The notes beneath the pieces were generated by a model. It was given only the letters and a program-made list of their open reading frames with translations, had not been told where the DNA came from and did no database searches. From JAICLK01 sp963810525 (GTDB taxonomy: Bacteria > Patescibacteriota > Saccharimonadia > Saccharimonadales > UBA4665), in NCBI GenBank assembly GCA_963810525.1, contig CAWENB010000003.1:992001-1056000 (forward strand): 64,000 nucleotides of DNA, given 5' to 3'. Positions 33,719 to 42,007 of the stretch are shown in pieces (the first letter of the stretch is position 1; each line of letters starts with the position of its first letter). The position numbers and the translations under genes were made by a program.

Positions 33719-34612
33719 AAAGCCCGCCTCGATGTCATTGAACTGGCAAACGATCCCCACGACACCGAAGCCCGGCAGATCGGGGCGTTATTCGCGTCGC
33801 TTCTGAAATCGGGCCGCGTCAATAATCCGGATGCGCTCGGACAGGGCGGCTTTTATTTTACCGACGAGAACCGGCTCCCCAGTGATTGCCGCCAGTCGCC
33901 ACATAGTCGAGACCTCTTGCGCACAATAAGTGACGCCGAAGTGGTACACCGGGCGTGTAGGTTGATTCTGGATGAGCGACTGAAAGCAAGCGTCTGGGAT
34001 ATCAAGGTCATCACTCACACTGACCGGGCGGCTCAGCTGATGGACGGTGCGTGGGAGTACTACGGCAGTGATTTGTCCGCTATCTTCAGCGACGAAGAGC
34101 TGCGTAAAAATGGGCCATCATTCGATGTGCGCAGAAAGTGGTGGCACAAATGGTCGTATGATATCGCGAAGACCGGCATGGCAATGTGGAATCGAATGCG
34201 AATGGGCGAGGCGGAATTCCACATGCAACCGGATGTGGCGTACGACGAGCCGCTTCTGTCGCCCAGTGAGGTTATGAGTAAGGTGTCCCACGGCGTTCGG
34301 ATCGTGGATTTCGATATTCGCCGGCGAAACGATTCCGGGCAGCAATACAGTGCGGCGGGTTGTGACCTGAAATACGACACTGATCCGGTCATGGAACAGG
34401 CAGGGGTGCCAGATCACGTTTCCATTCATGACAAGATTGTCGATCCTAGTGAGGTAGAACACTTACAGGCGCGATGGGGCTCAGAGCTATACGTAGCTCT
34501 GCTGACCGGCAAACTCGCCACGCAAAAGTGCGTCGAAAACCACCGGGACACCGGGTTAAGCCGAAAGCGTAGTAAGGGCGGCGCAGCTACTCCTGACCTC
34601 CTGATTCACTGA
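33719..34612 (+). pseudogene. Unknown protein, C-terminal part downstream of the in-frame TAG
   Basis: This segment continues the frame of the preceding entry with no stop until TGA at 34612. Independent translation would need an internal start such as the TTG at 33917 (LRTISDAEVVHRACRL), which has no ribosome site. Residues such as WDIKVITHTDRAAQLMDGAW and RRKWWHKWSYDIAKTG look like normal coding sequence. Either the gene is broken by a nonsense mutation (or a sequence error) or the amber codon is read through. TAG ends other genes here, so reassignment is unlikely. Confidence 0.6.
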
Positions 34613-35303
34613 ACCGCTGATCGAAGTCGTCAGCTGAAAATATGCGGTATACGTCTCGCACTACTAGTTCGTTTTGTATTTGGGCGGATCGGGCATAGCG
34701 CTGCTCCCGGGCCGTGCTGCCATCGATGTGAGCGCGCAGATTTTTTCGCCCATACCAGAGCATGGCGCCGACTCCGATTGCCGCAGTCGGAGCAGGAATC
34801 ACCGGAGACTCGTGAGTGGCTATCGCAACACCGCCTAGGACTGCCGCAATTCCCAGGGTTTGCGTAATGAGCAAGTCGAGCCGGTGTTTAAGCGAGCGTT
34901 GTTCCAGATACCGGTACCACGAAGCGGTATCATGCACGAGCCCTGTCATTAAAGAAACGGCGATCGCTCTTGTCACGTTACGGTTATATAGTTGGTGCTC
35001 TACTGCTTGGCGAAGCGGTACGTCAACACTATCAGGGCCTGATAAGACGATATCGTTCTCGGAAATAGTTGCATCGCCGCTGGCTGCCCGCTTAGCTTCC
35101 ACGGCGGAGCTTATCATGGTTTCGACGATTTTATTACGATCGCCGTTGAAGCCGATGGTTACGCCGATTCCGCCATGATGCTGCTCGGTATTTAACCGTG
35201 CGGTAATTTCCGTCGTTTCAGATGCTTCGGGGGACATGAAACGCTCGGTTTCTCCGGGCGATAAGAATAAGATATCGAAGCGCGGCGTTTGATACGCGTT
35301 CAT
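34587..35303 (-). CDS. Unknown membrane protein, 238 residues
   Basis: From the ATG at 35303 (MNAYQTPRFDILFLSPGE), whose ATGA overlaps the stop of the upstream 65-codon gene. The N-terminal 120 residues are soluble. Two hydrophobic segments follow (LLITQTLGIAAVLGGVAIAT and VIPAPTAAIGVGAMLWYG), probably one hairpin in the membrane. A charged C-terminal tail with helical character follows (REQRYARSAQIQNELVVRD). Function is unknown. Its last 26 nt overlap the end of the convergent amber-interrupted gene. Confidence 0.68.
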   Translation of the reverse strand: MNAYQTPRFDILFLSPGETERFMSPEASETTEITARLNTEQHHGGIGVTIGFNGDRNKIVETMISSAVEAKRAASGDATISENDIVLSGPDSVDVPLRQAVEHQLYNRNVTRAIAVSLMTGLVHDTASWYRYLEQRSLKHRLDLLITQTLGIAAVLGGVAIATHESPVIPAPTAAIGVGAMLWYGRKNLRAHIDGSTAREQRYARSAQIQNELVVRDVYRIFSADDFDQRFSESGGQE

Positions 35304-35497
35304 CTGAACGACCGCTTCTCCAGCCGGCATGCCGCCCAGCGAAGTCGTTTTACGAGCGGAGGCAAAACATAGGCGGTGGCGGCTTCATCGCTCACTAATA
35401 CTCCTCCACAAATGTACGGAACTTCGTACGCCGTGGCGACATCAGCCACTAATAAGTGCTCCACGAGGTTTGAGTGGGTTACTTCAGAGCCGGCCAT
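35300..35497 (-). CDS. Small orphan protein, 65 residues, coupled to the membrane protein
   Basis: A 65-residue ORF whose TGA overlaps the next ATG (ATGA). A TATAAT box ends eight nucleotides before its own ATG, consistent with leaderless transcription. The middle is hydrophobic and Ala/Val/Tyr-rich (VADVATAYEVPYICGGVLVS, DEAATAYVLPPL) and the tail is basic. There is no recognised domain. The codon overlap and promoter placement are the reasons for calling it. Confidence 0.62.
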   Translation of the reverse strand: MAGSEVTHSNLVEHLLVADVATAYEVPYICGGVLVSDEAATAYVLPPLVKRLRWAACRLEKRSFR

Positions 35498-35638
35498 TAC
35501 GGGCTATTATAATATTTAGTGGAACATATAGGCAGAAGGTTGCATTTTATAAAATTAATGAGGTGTGCCTTTGGCTTTAGTAGGTGAAAACTGGTAACAT
35601 TAGGTTGACGAATAACAATCGGAGGGTACTGTATTACG

Positions 35639-36196
35639 ATGGTTTCGGCGTGGAAAAAGCGGCTCGTGCCCATGAGCGATCTGATGGGGCTGCACGAGCA
35701 GCTTAAAGAAAAAGGCAAAAAGGTTGTATTCACGGCTGGATCGTGGGATTTGCTTCACGTCGGCCACTGCCGGTACTTCGAAGAAGCCAAAAAGCACGGC
35801 GATATTTTGGTGGTCGGCGTCAGCAGTGACGACGCGATTCGCAAAGTTAAAGGGCCAAATAAGCCCATCCTCGGTGAGAAAATTCGTGCCGAAATGCTAA
35901 CGTACATACGTGTGATTGACTTCGTAACTATCCTGCCGGAGCCAAGCTGCCAGCCAACACTGGGTTTGTTGCAACCTGATGTGTTCATCACGGTCAAAGA
36001 AGATTGGGCCGCCGATTATAAGAATTCCAAGGAATACAAGACCGTCACCAAGTACGGCGGCAAGGTTGAAGTGGTCGACCGCCAATCGACAGCGCTCTCG
36101 ACGACCAAAATCGTGCAGCGCGCCATTGGTGGCGAGCTCGGCAGCATCTTCAAGGACTTCATGGAACTGCGCAAGGACCCGTTGAAAGAGCGCTAG
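35639..36196 (+). CDS. RfaE/HldE-C-like nucleotidyltransferase
   Basis: A 185-residue cytidylyltransferase-fold enzyme. It has the HxGH-type signature GSWDLLHVGHCRYFEEAKKHG, VVGVSSDDAIRKVKGPNKPI, and the late STTKIV (usual S-T-T/S-x-I). This pattern matches the ADP-heptose/glycerol-3-phosphate cytidylyltransferase branch. The sugar or alcohol phosphate it activates is unknown. It starts a run of tightly packed plus-strand genes (HIT, deaminase, hexokinase-like, thyA). Confidence 0.87.
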   Translation: MVSAWKKRLVPMSDLMGLHEQLKEKGKKVVFTAGSWDLLHVGHCRYFEEAKKHGDILVVGVSSDDAIRKVKGPNKPILGEKIRAEMLTYIRVIDFVTILPEPSCQPTLGLLQPDVFITVKEDWAADYKNSKEYKTVTKYGGKVEVVDRQSTALSTTKIVQRAIGGELGSIFKDFMELRKDPLKER

Positions 36197-36199
36197 CCT

Positions 36200-36733
36200 A
36201 TGGATTGGTCACCACAAGAAAGAAAGAAACAAGAATATTATCGCGCTGCCCGCACCGGCGGCTACTATGGTGACATTTGGACAACGGTCGGTAAGTGCGT
36301 ATTTTGTGACCTGCGCGACAAATACATCGTACACGAAGAAAACGGCGTGGTGCTGACGGTCGCACTCTTCGCCTACATAGATGGCAATCTGATGATCATC
36401 CCGCGCCGCCACGTGAAATCCGCCAAGGAGTTGACCGCAGAAGAATGGGAGACGGTGCGCAAGTTCATGTACATCGCCAAAAAAATCATTCGGAAGGTGC
36501 ACGGGTTGAAGGATATTCAGTACGTGCTGCGCGACGGCGGCATGGCGGTCAACAGCACGGTGCAGGACCATTTGCATATGCACTGCATCCCGTCCGACGG
36601 GCCGGATCTGTCCGTGTGGAATTATCGCAATCTCAAGTATACGCCGCTGGAGAATGCCGAACTGTTCCGCAAGCAGTCTAAAAAGATTGCAGATCTCAGT
36701 AAACGCTTCGAGGCAAAATATGCCGAAGAGTAG
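36200..36733 (+). CDS. HIT-family nucleotide hydrolase/phosphorylase
   Basis: A 177-residue histidine-triad protein. CVFCDLRDKYIVHEE is the N-terminal zinc/structural motif, IIPRRHVKSAKEL the second conserved stretch, and DHLHMHCIPSD holds the HxHxHxx catalytic triad. Members hydrolyse dinucleoside polyphosphates or nucleotide conjugates such as Ap4A. It begins four nucleotides after the nucleotidyltransferase stop and overlaps the deaminase start by 14 nt. Confidence 0.9.
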   Translation: MDWSPQERKKQEYYRAARTGGYYGDIWTTVGKCVFCDLRDKYIVHEENGVVLTVALFAYIDGNLMIIPRRHVKSAKELTAEEWETVRKFMYIAKKIIRKVHGLKDIQYVLRDGGMAVNSTVQDHLHMHCIPSDGPDLSVWNYRNLKYTPLENAELFRKQSKKIADLSKRFEAKYAEE

Positions 36734-37748
36734 CAATTTCGAATACGATTGGGCCGATCTCGCCTTTGCGAACAAGAAGCCGCTCAAAGATCTGCACGCT
36801 ATATTCATCGCCGCTCCGCGCGAAATTTCGTCCGTACGCTTTACGCAGCTTATTAAAGAATACTTGCCGCAGGGCAACATGGTGCTTGGTCTGGCAAAGG
36901 AACCATATATTGACGGTTTCGACGGCCAGCTACAATTTCGTACACTCCAACATACGCCGGGTCTGCAGAAAATTATCGACAGGGTAAATGCCTCGGCTAC
37001 ATCTCATAAATTGTTCATAATGCGATACTTTCAGCGTGAGGCTCAATACATACTTGAGAAATGCGGTTTTCATAAGGTCTTACTCGTTAACGGCTCCTGG
37101 CGGTTCGCATTTCACAATCGGCCCGAATATTACGCACTGGTTGCTAAAAACATAGATTATCGGTTTGTCTCGCCGTTCATAGACGAAGCAGAAGCCCGCG
37201 AGTATGAAGCGGTGATGGCCAAAGAACTGCGTGATCCAGCGGGTGCTGGTGCCACGCTGGAAATAAGCCGGGACAATTTGACCGAAGATGAGTTGCTGGA
37301 TGTAGCCACCAGAGCGGCTCGGCTGTCGTATGATTATAATTTTCAAACTGGCTCGGCTCTCGCAAAGAAAGTAAGTTCAAGCGCCAGACACTATAAGTTC
37401 ATTCTCAGTACCTTTAATCCGGTGGTACCGTTCCAGACTTATGCCATGCACTATGGGGCGTCACGCGAAAGGAACCTATCTCCGCCGCACGATCAGAACT
37501 ACTACGATACCGTGCACGCTGAAGTCATGATGCTCCTTGAGGCGCAAAGACGCAAAATCGATCTCAAAGGTACCGCACTATTCATTAATCTTATGCCCTG
37601 TCCGGCCTGTGCCCGCATGCTGTCCCAGACCGATATCGAGGAGTTCGTTTATATGATTGATCACTCGGACGGTTACGCGGTGCAGATGCTCGAGGCGGCT
37701 GGTAAAAAAGTGCGCCGGGTCGTGCCGCGGCCGCAACCTGCGCTATAA
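36720..37748 (+). CDS. Zinc deaminase domain with a long unknown N-terminal domain
   Basis: A 342-residue protein from the ATG at 36720, inside the end of the HIT gene. The last 130 residues form a cytidine/dCMP deaminase-like zinc domain: TVHAEVMMLLEAQRR (HAE) and NLMPCPACARMLSQTDIEEF (PCxxC). The first 200 residues (LHAIFIAAPREISSVRFTQL, KLFIMRYFQREAQYILEKCG) look like a Rossmann-type domain I do not recognise. The context with HIT, kinase and thyA suggests nucleotide or modified-nucleotide metabolism. The stop overlaps the next ATG by one base (TAATG). Confidence 0.8.
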   Translation: MPKSSNFEYDWADLAFANKKPLKDLHAIFIAAPREISSVRFTQLIKEYLPQGNMVLGLAKEPYIDGFDGQLQFRTLQHTPGLQKIIDRVNASATSHKLFIMRYFQREAQYILEKCGFHKVLLVNGSWRFAFHNRPEYYALVAKNIDYRFVSPFIDEAEAREYEAVMAKELRDPAGAGATLEISRDNLTEDELLDVATRAARLSYDYNFQTGSALAKKVSSSARHYKFILSTFNPVVPFQTYAMHYGASRERNLSPPHDQNYYDTVHAEVMMLLEAQRRKIDLKGTALFINLMPCPACARMLSQTDIEEFVYMIDHSDGYAVQMLEAAGKKVRRVVPRPQPAL

Positions 37749-38875
37749 TGACGTTCGTGACAGACTTGCCGCTTATAGAAATACCTGACTACGCACATAT
37801 CAGAGACTCGTTTTGCGACGAGTTGACTCGCGCTTCACGCGGCGAAAAAACCAGCCTGCCCTATATCCTCAACCAGCTGCCGTCGAAATCGCTAGTCAAA
37901 CCCGGCGAAGTTTTCCAGGTGTTCGTCATTGGGGGCACCAATGGTGAATCGGCCAAGGTTCGCTATAACGCAGACGGCACCGTTACCATGGTGATGTATC
38001 TGGCGCACCCTGATCTCCAAAAATTTAAAACATCAACGGATTTTATGGAGTTTGTTTACGCTCATGCCGCCCCGGATGTTCGCGCCATCGGCATTAATTT
38101 CGCGGCTGCGCTCCAGCCAAAAACGGGTATCCAGGGTCAGCTAGATGGAATTTTGGTCGAAGGCGTGACTAAAGGACACGGTTTCACGGGTTTGCAAGGC
38201 GAGCAGGTCGGACAGAAAATTGAAAACCATTTGCGGCAAAAACGCGGTCAGGAAGTACTGGTGAGCGTCGGTAATGATACCGTATGCCTGATCGCGTCCA
38301 GGCTCGATAAACATGTCGATCGCATGAGTCTGATGGCCGGTATCGTCGGCACCGGTTACAACATGGCTTACGCATTGGAGGACAATATCGTAATTAATCT
38401 TCAGGCGTCAGACTACACTGGTTTTACACCGACGGCAACCGGCAAGATTGTTGACAAGCAATCGACGAATCCCGGCGAGCAGCTTTACGATAAAGAAGTT
38501 TCCAAAATGTACTTGCACTACAACGCGCTGGTTGATGAGTTGCATTTGTCTGGCGGCAAACTGACATCGGGCAAAGCTTTGAGCGATCTTACGGTGTCTA
38601 ACACCGGCAAAGAGGGTAATGCGGCGAGGGCATTACTGGATCGATCGGCATCGCTTGTGGCTGCTCAGTTTGCCGGATTTTATAACTTCAAGGGACGTCC
38701 GGAACTGCTCATAGCCGTTATGCAGGGCAGTCTTTACTGGCGCTCGCCAGGTTACAAGGAAGTGGTGTTGGACCAACTCAAACGACTCGGTGTGCCGGCC
38801 GACGCCATCGTATTCGAGAAAGTCAACCATAGTGATATTATCGGCGCAGCCAAATTGGTCACCGGTGGCTTGTAA
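37748..38875 (+). CDS. Hexokinase-like ASKHA-family kinase
   Basis: A 375-residue protein with eukaryotic-type hexokinase signatures: a phosphate-1 motif VFVIGGTNGESAKVRY (usual DLGGTNxR, here without the leading Asp), SVGNDTVCLIASR (catalytic Asp, as in VNDTVGT), GIVGTGYNMAYAL (as in GTGxNAxY), and late GSLYWRSPGYKEVV (as in DGSVY). True family hexokinases are longer (about 450). Glucose or another sugar is the likely substrate, but its position between a deaminase and thyA raises a nucleoside kinase as an alternative. Confidence 0.72.
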   Translation: MTFVTDLPLIEIPDYAHIRDSFCDELTRASRGEKTSLPYILNQLPSKSLVKPGEVFQVFVIGGTNGESAKVRYNADGTVTMVMYLAHPDLQKFKTSTDFMEFVYAHAAPDVRAIGINFAAALQPKTGIQGQLDGILVEGVTKGHGFTGLQGEQVGQKIENHLRQKRGQEVLVSVGNDTVCLIASRLDKHVDRMSLMAGIVGTGYNMAYALEDNIVINLQASDYTGFTPTATGKIVDKQSTNPGEQLYDKEVSKMYLHYNALVDELHLSGGKLTSGKALSDLTVSNTGKEGNAARALLDRSASLVAAQFAGFYNFKGRPELLIAVMQGSLYWRSPGYKEVVLDQLKRLGVPADAIVFEKVNHSDIIGAAKLVTGGL

Positions 38876-38926
38876 GATGCGCCTGTTCCCTGCTACCATA
38901 TAGTGAAAACGTGGAGGGATTACAGC

Positions 38927-39769
38927 GTGGCACACCCGGAGTATCAGTACTTGAGGCTGATGGCCGAAATCATGAAGGATGGCAAGACTAAGCCAACGCG
39001 CGGTATCCATCCTATCAAATCGGTTTTTGGGGCGCAGATTCGCTTTGATATGCGGACTGGCTTCCCGCTCCTTACGACTAAAAAAATGCCGTTTAAAATA
39101 TTGTTGCATGAACTGCTATGGTTTATTTCCGGCAGCTCGGACGTGCAGTATCTACACGATCACAAAATCTACTACTGGGATGGGTTTTTGCATGAGGGCT
39201 CGAAAGATTTGGGCCGCGTCTACGGCGTCCAGTGGCGGCATTGGCGGCGTCCCGACGGCAGCGAATTTGATCAGCTGCAATGGGCGATTGATCAGCTGAA
39301 AACCAATCCGGATTCCAAAGGAATAATTGTGAGCGCCTGGAATGCCGGTGAGCTCGGCGATAAACGCTGGAATCCGAACGATTACGGTGATATGCGCCTG
39401 CCGCCGTGCCACACCATGTTCCAATTTGATCTGACCAAGGGTAAGCTTCGGCTGCAACTGTATCAGCGCTCTTGGGATGTATTCCTGGGTGCCCCGTTCA
39501 ATATCGCACAATACGCACTGTTGCTGCATATGGTGGCGCATCTGGTTGGTGCCGAGCCGCGTGAACTCATCATTGCCGCAGGTAACGCGCATCTTTATAA
39601 GAATCATATCGAGCCGGCAAAAGAGCAGCTGCGGCGCAAGCCGTATCCGTTCCCGAAACTCAAAATCGTCGGCGATGTTTCAAACATTGACGACTTCAAA
39701 GAAGAAAACATCGTCCTCGAAAATTACGTTGCACACCCCCGCATCAAAACCGATCTCGTCATATTGTGA
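38927..39769 (+). CDS. thyA: Thymidylate synthase ThyA
   Basis: ThyA (280 residues) methylates dUMP to dTMP using methylene-tetrahydrofolate. I chose GTG at 38927 because GGAGG lies nine nucleotides upstream; an upstream in-frame GTG at 38903 would add eight residues. LLTTKKMPFKILLHELLWFI, the catalytic Cys in LPPCHTMFQFD, RSWDVFLGAPFNIAQYALLL, and the C-terminal NLYKNHIEP-like HLYKNHIEPAKEQL are present. It ends the plus-strand operon, with its tail overlapping a convergent GT4 gene by 11 nt. Confidence 0.95.
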   Translation: MAHPEYQYLRLMAEIMKDGKTKPTRGIHPIKSVFGAQIRFDMRTGFPLLTTKKMPFKILLHELLWFISGSSDVQYLHDHKIYYWDGFLHEGSKDLGRVYGVQWRHWRRPDGSEFDQLQWAIDQLKTNPDSKGIIVSAWNAGELGDKRWNPNDYGDMRLPPCHTMFQFDLTKGKLRLQLYQRSWDVFLGAPFNIAQYALLLHMVAHLVGAEPRELIIAAGNAHLYKNHIEPAKEQLRRKPYPFPKLKIVGDVSNIDDFKEENIVLENYVAHPRIKTDLVIL

Positions 39770-40940
39770 GTTTGCGGTAGATTGCCAGATGATCGCCGCA
39801 CATACGTTCGGAGGTGAAGCGCATTTCGAATTCCCGGCGACAAGCCTGTCGATCGACTGCATCTATGTGTCGGAACGAGCTTGCTAGTGCGTTAACCGTG
39901 GCGGTTTCGTCGAGACTTCCGTCTTCTCTGAAGTGCCGTTTGACCAGTAGTCCCGTTTCATGATCGCGTACAATTTCCGGCAACGCGCCCGAGTCGAGCG
40001 CAATTACCGGCGTTCCGCAAGCCATCGCTTCGATAACCACCATGCCAAACGGCTCGGCAAATAGCGACGGTACTATGACCGCCCGGGCATTGCTTAGGAA
40101 CTCACGCTTTGCATCCGCACCGAAAAACCCATCATATGATATAGCCGGATCGTTTAATCGCGGCAAGATCTGCCCGGTCCAGTATTTGTCTTTGTGTCCG
40201 GTATAGTGCTTGCCGGCGATTCTCAGCTTGATCGGTTGCCGATTCGCCGAGTTGTAGGCTCTGACGGCATCGATGGCAAGATGTAAGCCCTTCGGTTCAA
40301 TAACTCTGCCGAGGTACGCAATGTAATCGCCGCTCGGCTGCTTGACCGGTGTCAGTTCGTCTATCGCCAGGCCGTGATAAACGTTGCCAACCCAATTGGT
40401 GTCACCGGGCATACCCTTTCGCTGCGCATATGACATGGATATCCAATTCAGCGATTTGTATTTCGGGAAAACGTTCTTATATTTGACGAGAAAATTGAAC
40501 GGATCATGGTGCGTGAAAACGACCGGCTTATTGCAGAGCGCCGCGAACGGCAGGGCCGTGTCTTCTTCATTGGTATAAATGTGCACGATATCAAGTTCGT
40601 CGCGGTTGGCCATGTCGTAGGCGCGGGCAATCAGTTCGCTTTGTAGCTGGCGAGCGAGCGTAATGAAGGTAAAAGGGTGTTTTTTCAGTAGTCCCATGTA
40701 CGTGTCGCCGCGTATGCGCAACTCACGCTCAAAGTAACTTAGGTCGGCCGTGATATTTTCGGTGTGCGTATCGATTGGTCCGGGCGTGAAGAGCGTGACC
40801 GCTACCCCACTGCGCTGTAGTCCGTCGGCGAGTTCGCACGCAAGCGCTGCCGGCGAAAAAATGACCTGCGGTAAGATGTCACGCTGCATAAAAACATGCG
40901 GCACGACGATACCGACACGCAATTCATTCGAAACCGGCAC
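39759..40940 (-). CDS. GT4-family glycosyltransferase
   Basis: A glycosyltransferase of the GT-B fold, about 393 residues from the provisional GTG at 40940 (VPVSNELRVGIVVPHVF). A longer frame upstream runs through another small gene and looks non-coding. GRVIEPKGLHLAIDAVRAYN is the start of the nucleotide-sugar domain. The E-x7-E motif is PFGMVVIEAMACGTPVIALD. The acceptor is unknown. The start is uncertain because a GC-rich hairpin lies there. Confidence 0.85.
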   Translation of the reverse strand: MPVSNELRVGIVVPHVFMQRDILPQVIFSPAALACELADGLQRSGVAVTLFTPGPIDTHTENITADLSYFERELRIRGDTYMGLLKKHPFTFITLARQLQSELIARAYDMANRDELDIVHIYTNEEDTALPFAALCNKPVVFTHHDPFNFLVKYKNVFPKYKSLNWISMSYAQRKGMPGDTNWVGNVYHGLAIDELTPVKQPSGDYIAYLGRVIEPKGLHLAIDAVRAYNSANRQPIKLRIAGKHYTGHKDKYWTGQILPRLNDPAISYDGFFGADAKREFLSNARAVIVPSLFAEPFGMVVIEAMACGTPVIALDSGALPEIVRDHETGLLVKRHFREDGSLDETATVNALASSFRHIDAVDRQACRREFEMRFTSERMCGDHLAIYRKLTI

Positions 40941-41034
40941 CGGCCGGTTTTTTTTTGATTGGTGCAGTGTGTTCGAGCTGTGTGCACCGATACGCGGAAG
41001 CCTGGGCGTGCTGTGCTTGTCCCCGGGTGAGCTG

Positions 41035-41136
41035 CTATTTCTCGCCGTCATCGAGGAAGCTAAGATCAAGCTCTTCATCCGAGCCCGCATCTTCATCATA
41101 ATATCCGTCGGATTGCGTGTTGGTGTCGTCTGCCAT
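41035..41136 (-). CDS. 33-residue acidic small protein
   Basis: A short ORF with a clear ribosome site (AGAGGG just before the ATG at 41136). The product (MADDTNTQSDGYYDEDAGSD, then EELDLSFLDDGEK) is extremely acidic and probably disordered. It lies between the dNMP kinase-like gene and the GT4 gene and occupies a different frame from any extension of the GT4. Expression is plausible; function is unknown. Confidence 0.6.
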   Translation of the reverse strand: MADDTNTQSDGYYDEDAGSDEELDLSFLDDGEK

Positions 41137-41198
41137 ATTTCCCTCTATATGCCGTGTGAAAGCGGCCAATTAATGAATCCGTATCATTGTAACAGATT

Positions 41199-41960
41199 TC
41201 ACTTGTGCGTGTCGGAAGCTACATATTGCTTATGCAATTTGCCGAGCTGAAGGTCGGCAAATATCTGGCGGGCACATGCTGCCAGCTCGGACAGTCCGGC
41301 ATTATTGACGACGGTGCTGTCGGGCTTGATCTTTTTGCGCTCTCTTTCGGTCGGGTCGCGCGTATCCTGATCGACGAGCAGCGGGCGGTTGATAGCAATG
41401 ATATGGCCGCCGCCGGTACGGACAATTTCCGCGTCGCTCGGATAGCGGACACCGCCGATGGTGCTGAGTTTTGTGCCTTGTGCTTTGGCATCGCTGGTCC
41501 GGCGCATGAGTTCCCGGTACCAGATGCCGGGATCGACTTTCGCGACCAGGTAACCGCCGAGCCACTGCAGTAAGGGGCGGTATAGATACTTATTTTCGGA
41601 GCTTATGGTTGCGTGCAACAGCTCGGGGTGCTGCTGGCCGGTTCGCAAATACAAAAAAAGTTTTTCGTATAATTCGGAGTGTGCGCTGATATCATCCAGC
41701 TTGAGCGCGAGTTGAGCCGGATCGACCGATACGTGGACCGTTTGCGTCAGGACGTCCGGCAGCAGCTGAACCCATTGGTTTAAAGTCTCTATATCATGCG
41801 GGCCGGGCAGTATTGGCGTGCGGGCCTGCCAGGCGTTAATGACCTCCGCAATCACTTCAAATGATTCGAGGTGAACCGACTGCGGCTCGACACCTGCGAA
41901 CGCTTCAGCCAGCGATGACTTACCATGGCCGATGCTGCCGGTAATACCTAAAATAATCAT
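41199..41960 (-). CDS. Deoxynucleoside monophosphate kinase-like P-loop protein
   Basis: A 253-residue P-loop kinase. GITGSIGHGKSSLAEAF is the Walker A. The late IGGVRYPSDAEIVRTGGGHI, NRPLLVDQDTRDPTERERKK and IKPDSTVVNNAGLSEL match the pattern of phage T4-type dNMP kinases (VRFPNEAE, GG-V-R, D-H-SE, NDGT-EL), more than dephospho-CoA kinase. It would supply dNDPs. It lies near an HD nucleotidase-like gene and 1.4 kb from the convergent thyA, fitting a nucleotide theme. Confidence 0.72.
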   Translation of the reverse strand: MIILGITGSIGHGKSSLAEAFAGVEPQSVHLESFEVIAEVINAWQARTPILPGPHDIETLNQWVQLLPDVLTQTVHVSVDPAQLALKLDDISAHSELYEKLFLYLRTGQQHPELLHATISSENKYLYRPLLQWLGGYLVAKVDPGIWYRELMRRTSDAKAQGTKLSTIGGVRYPSDAEIVRTGGGHIIAINRPLLVDQDTRDPTERERKKIKPDSTVVNNAGLSELAACARQIFADLQLGKLHKQYVASDTHK

Positions 41961-42007
41961 GCGTCCATGATATCAGACGAGGCTAGCATCTTAAGAGGCT
42001 GGAAGCG

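Noticed and set aside
40931..40957. Plus-strand hairpin AACCGG/CCGGTT followed by nine T residues
   Set aside because: It looks like an intrinsic terminator, but no plus-strand transcript is expected here; it lies at the uncertain start of a minus-strand glycosyltransferase and may be chance.
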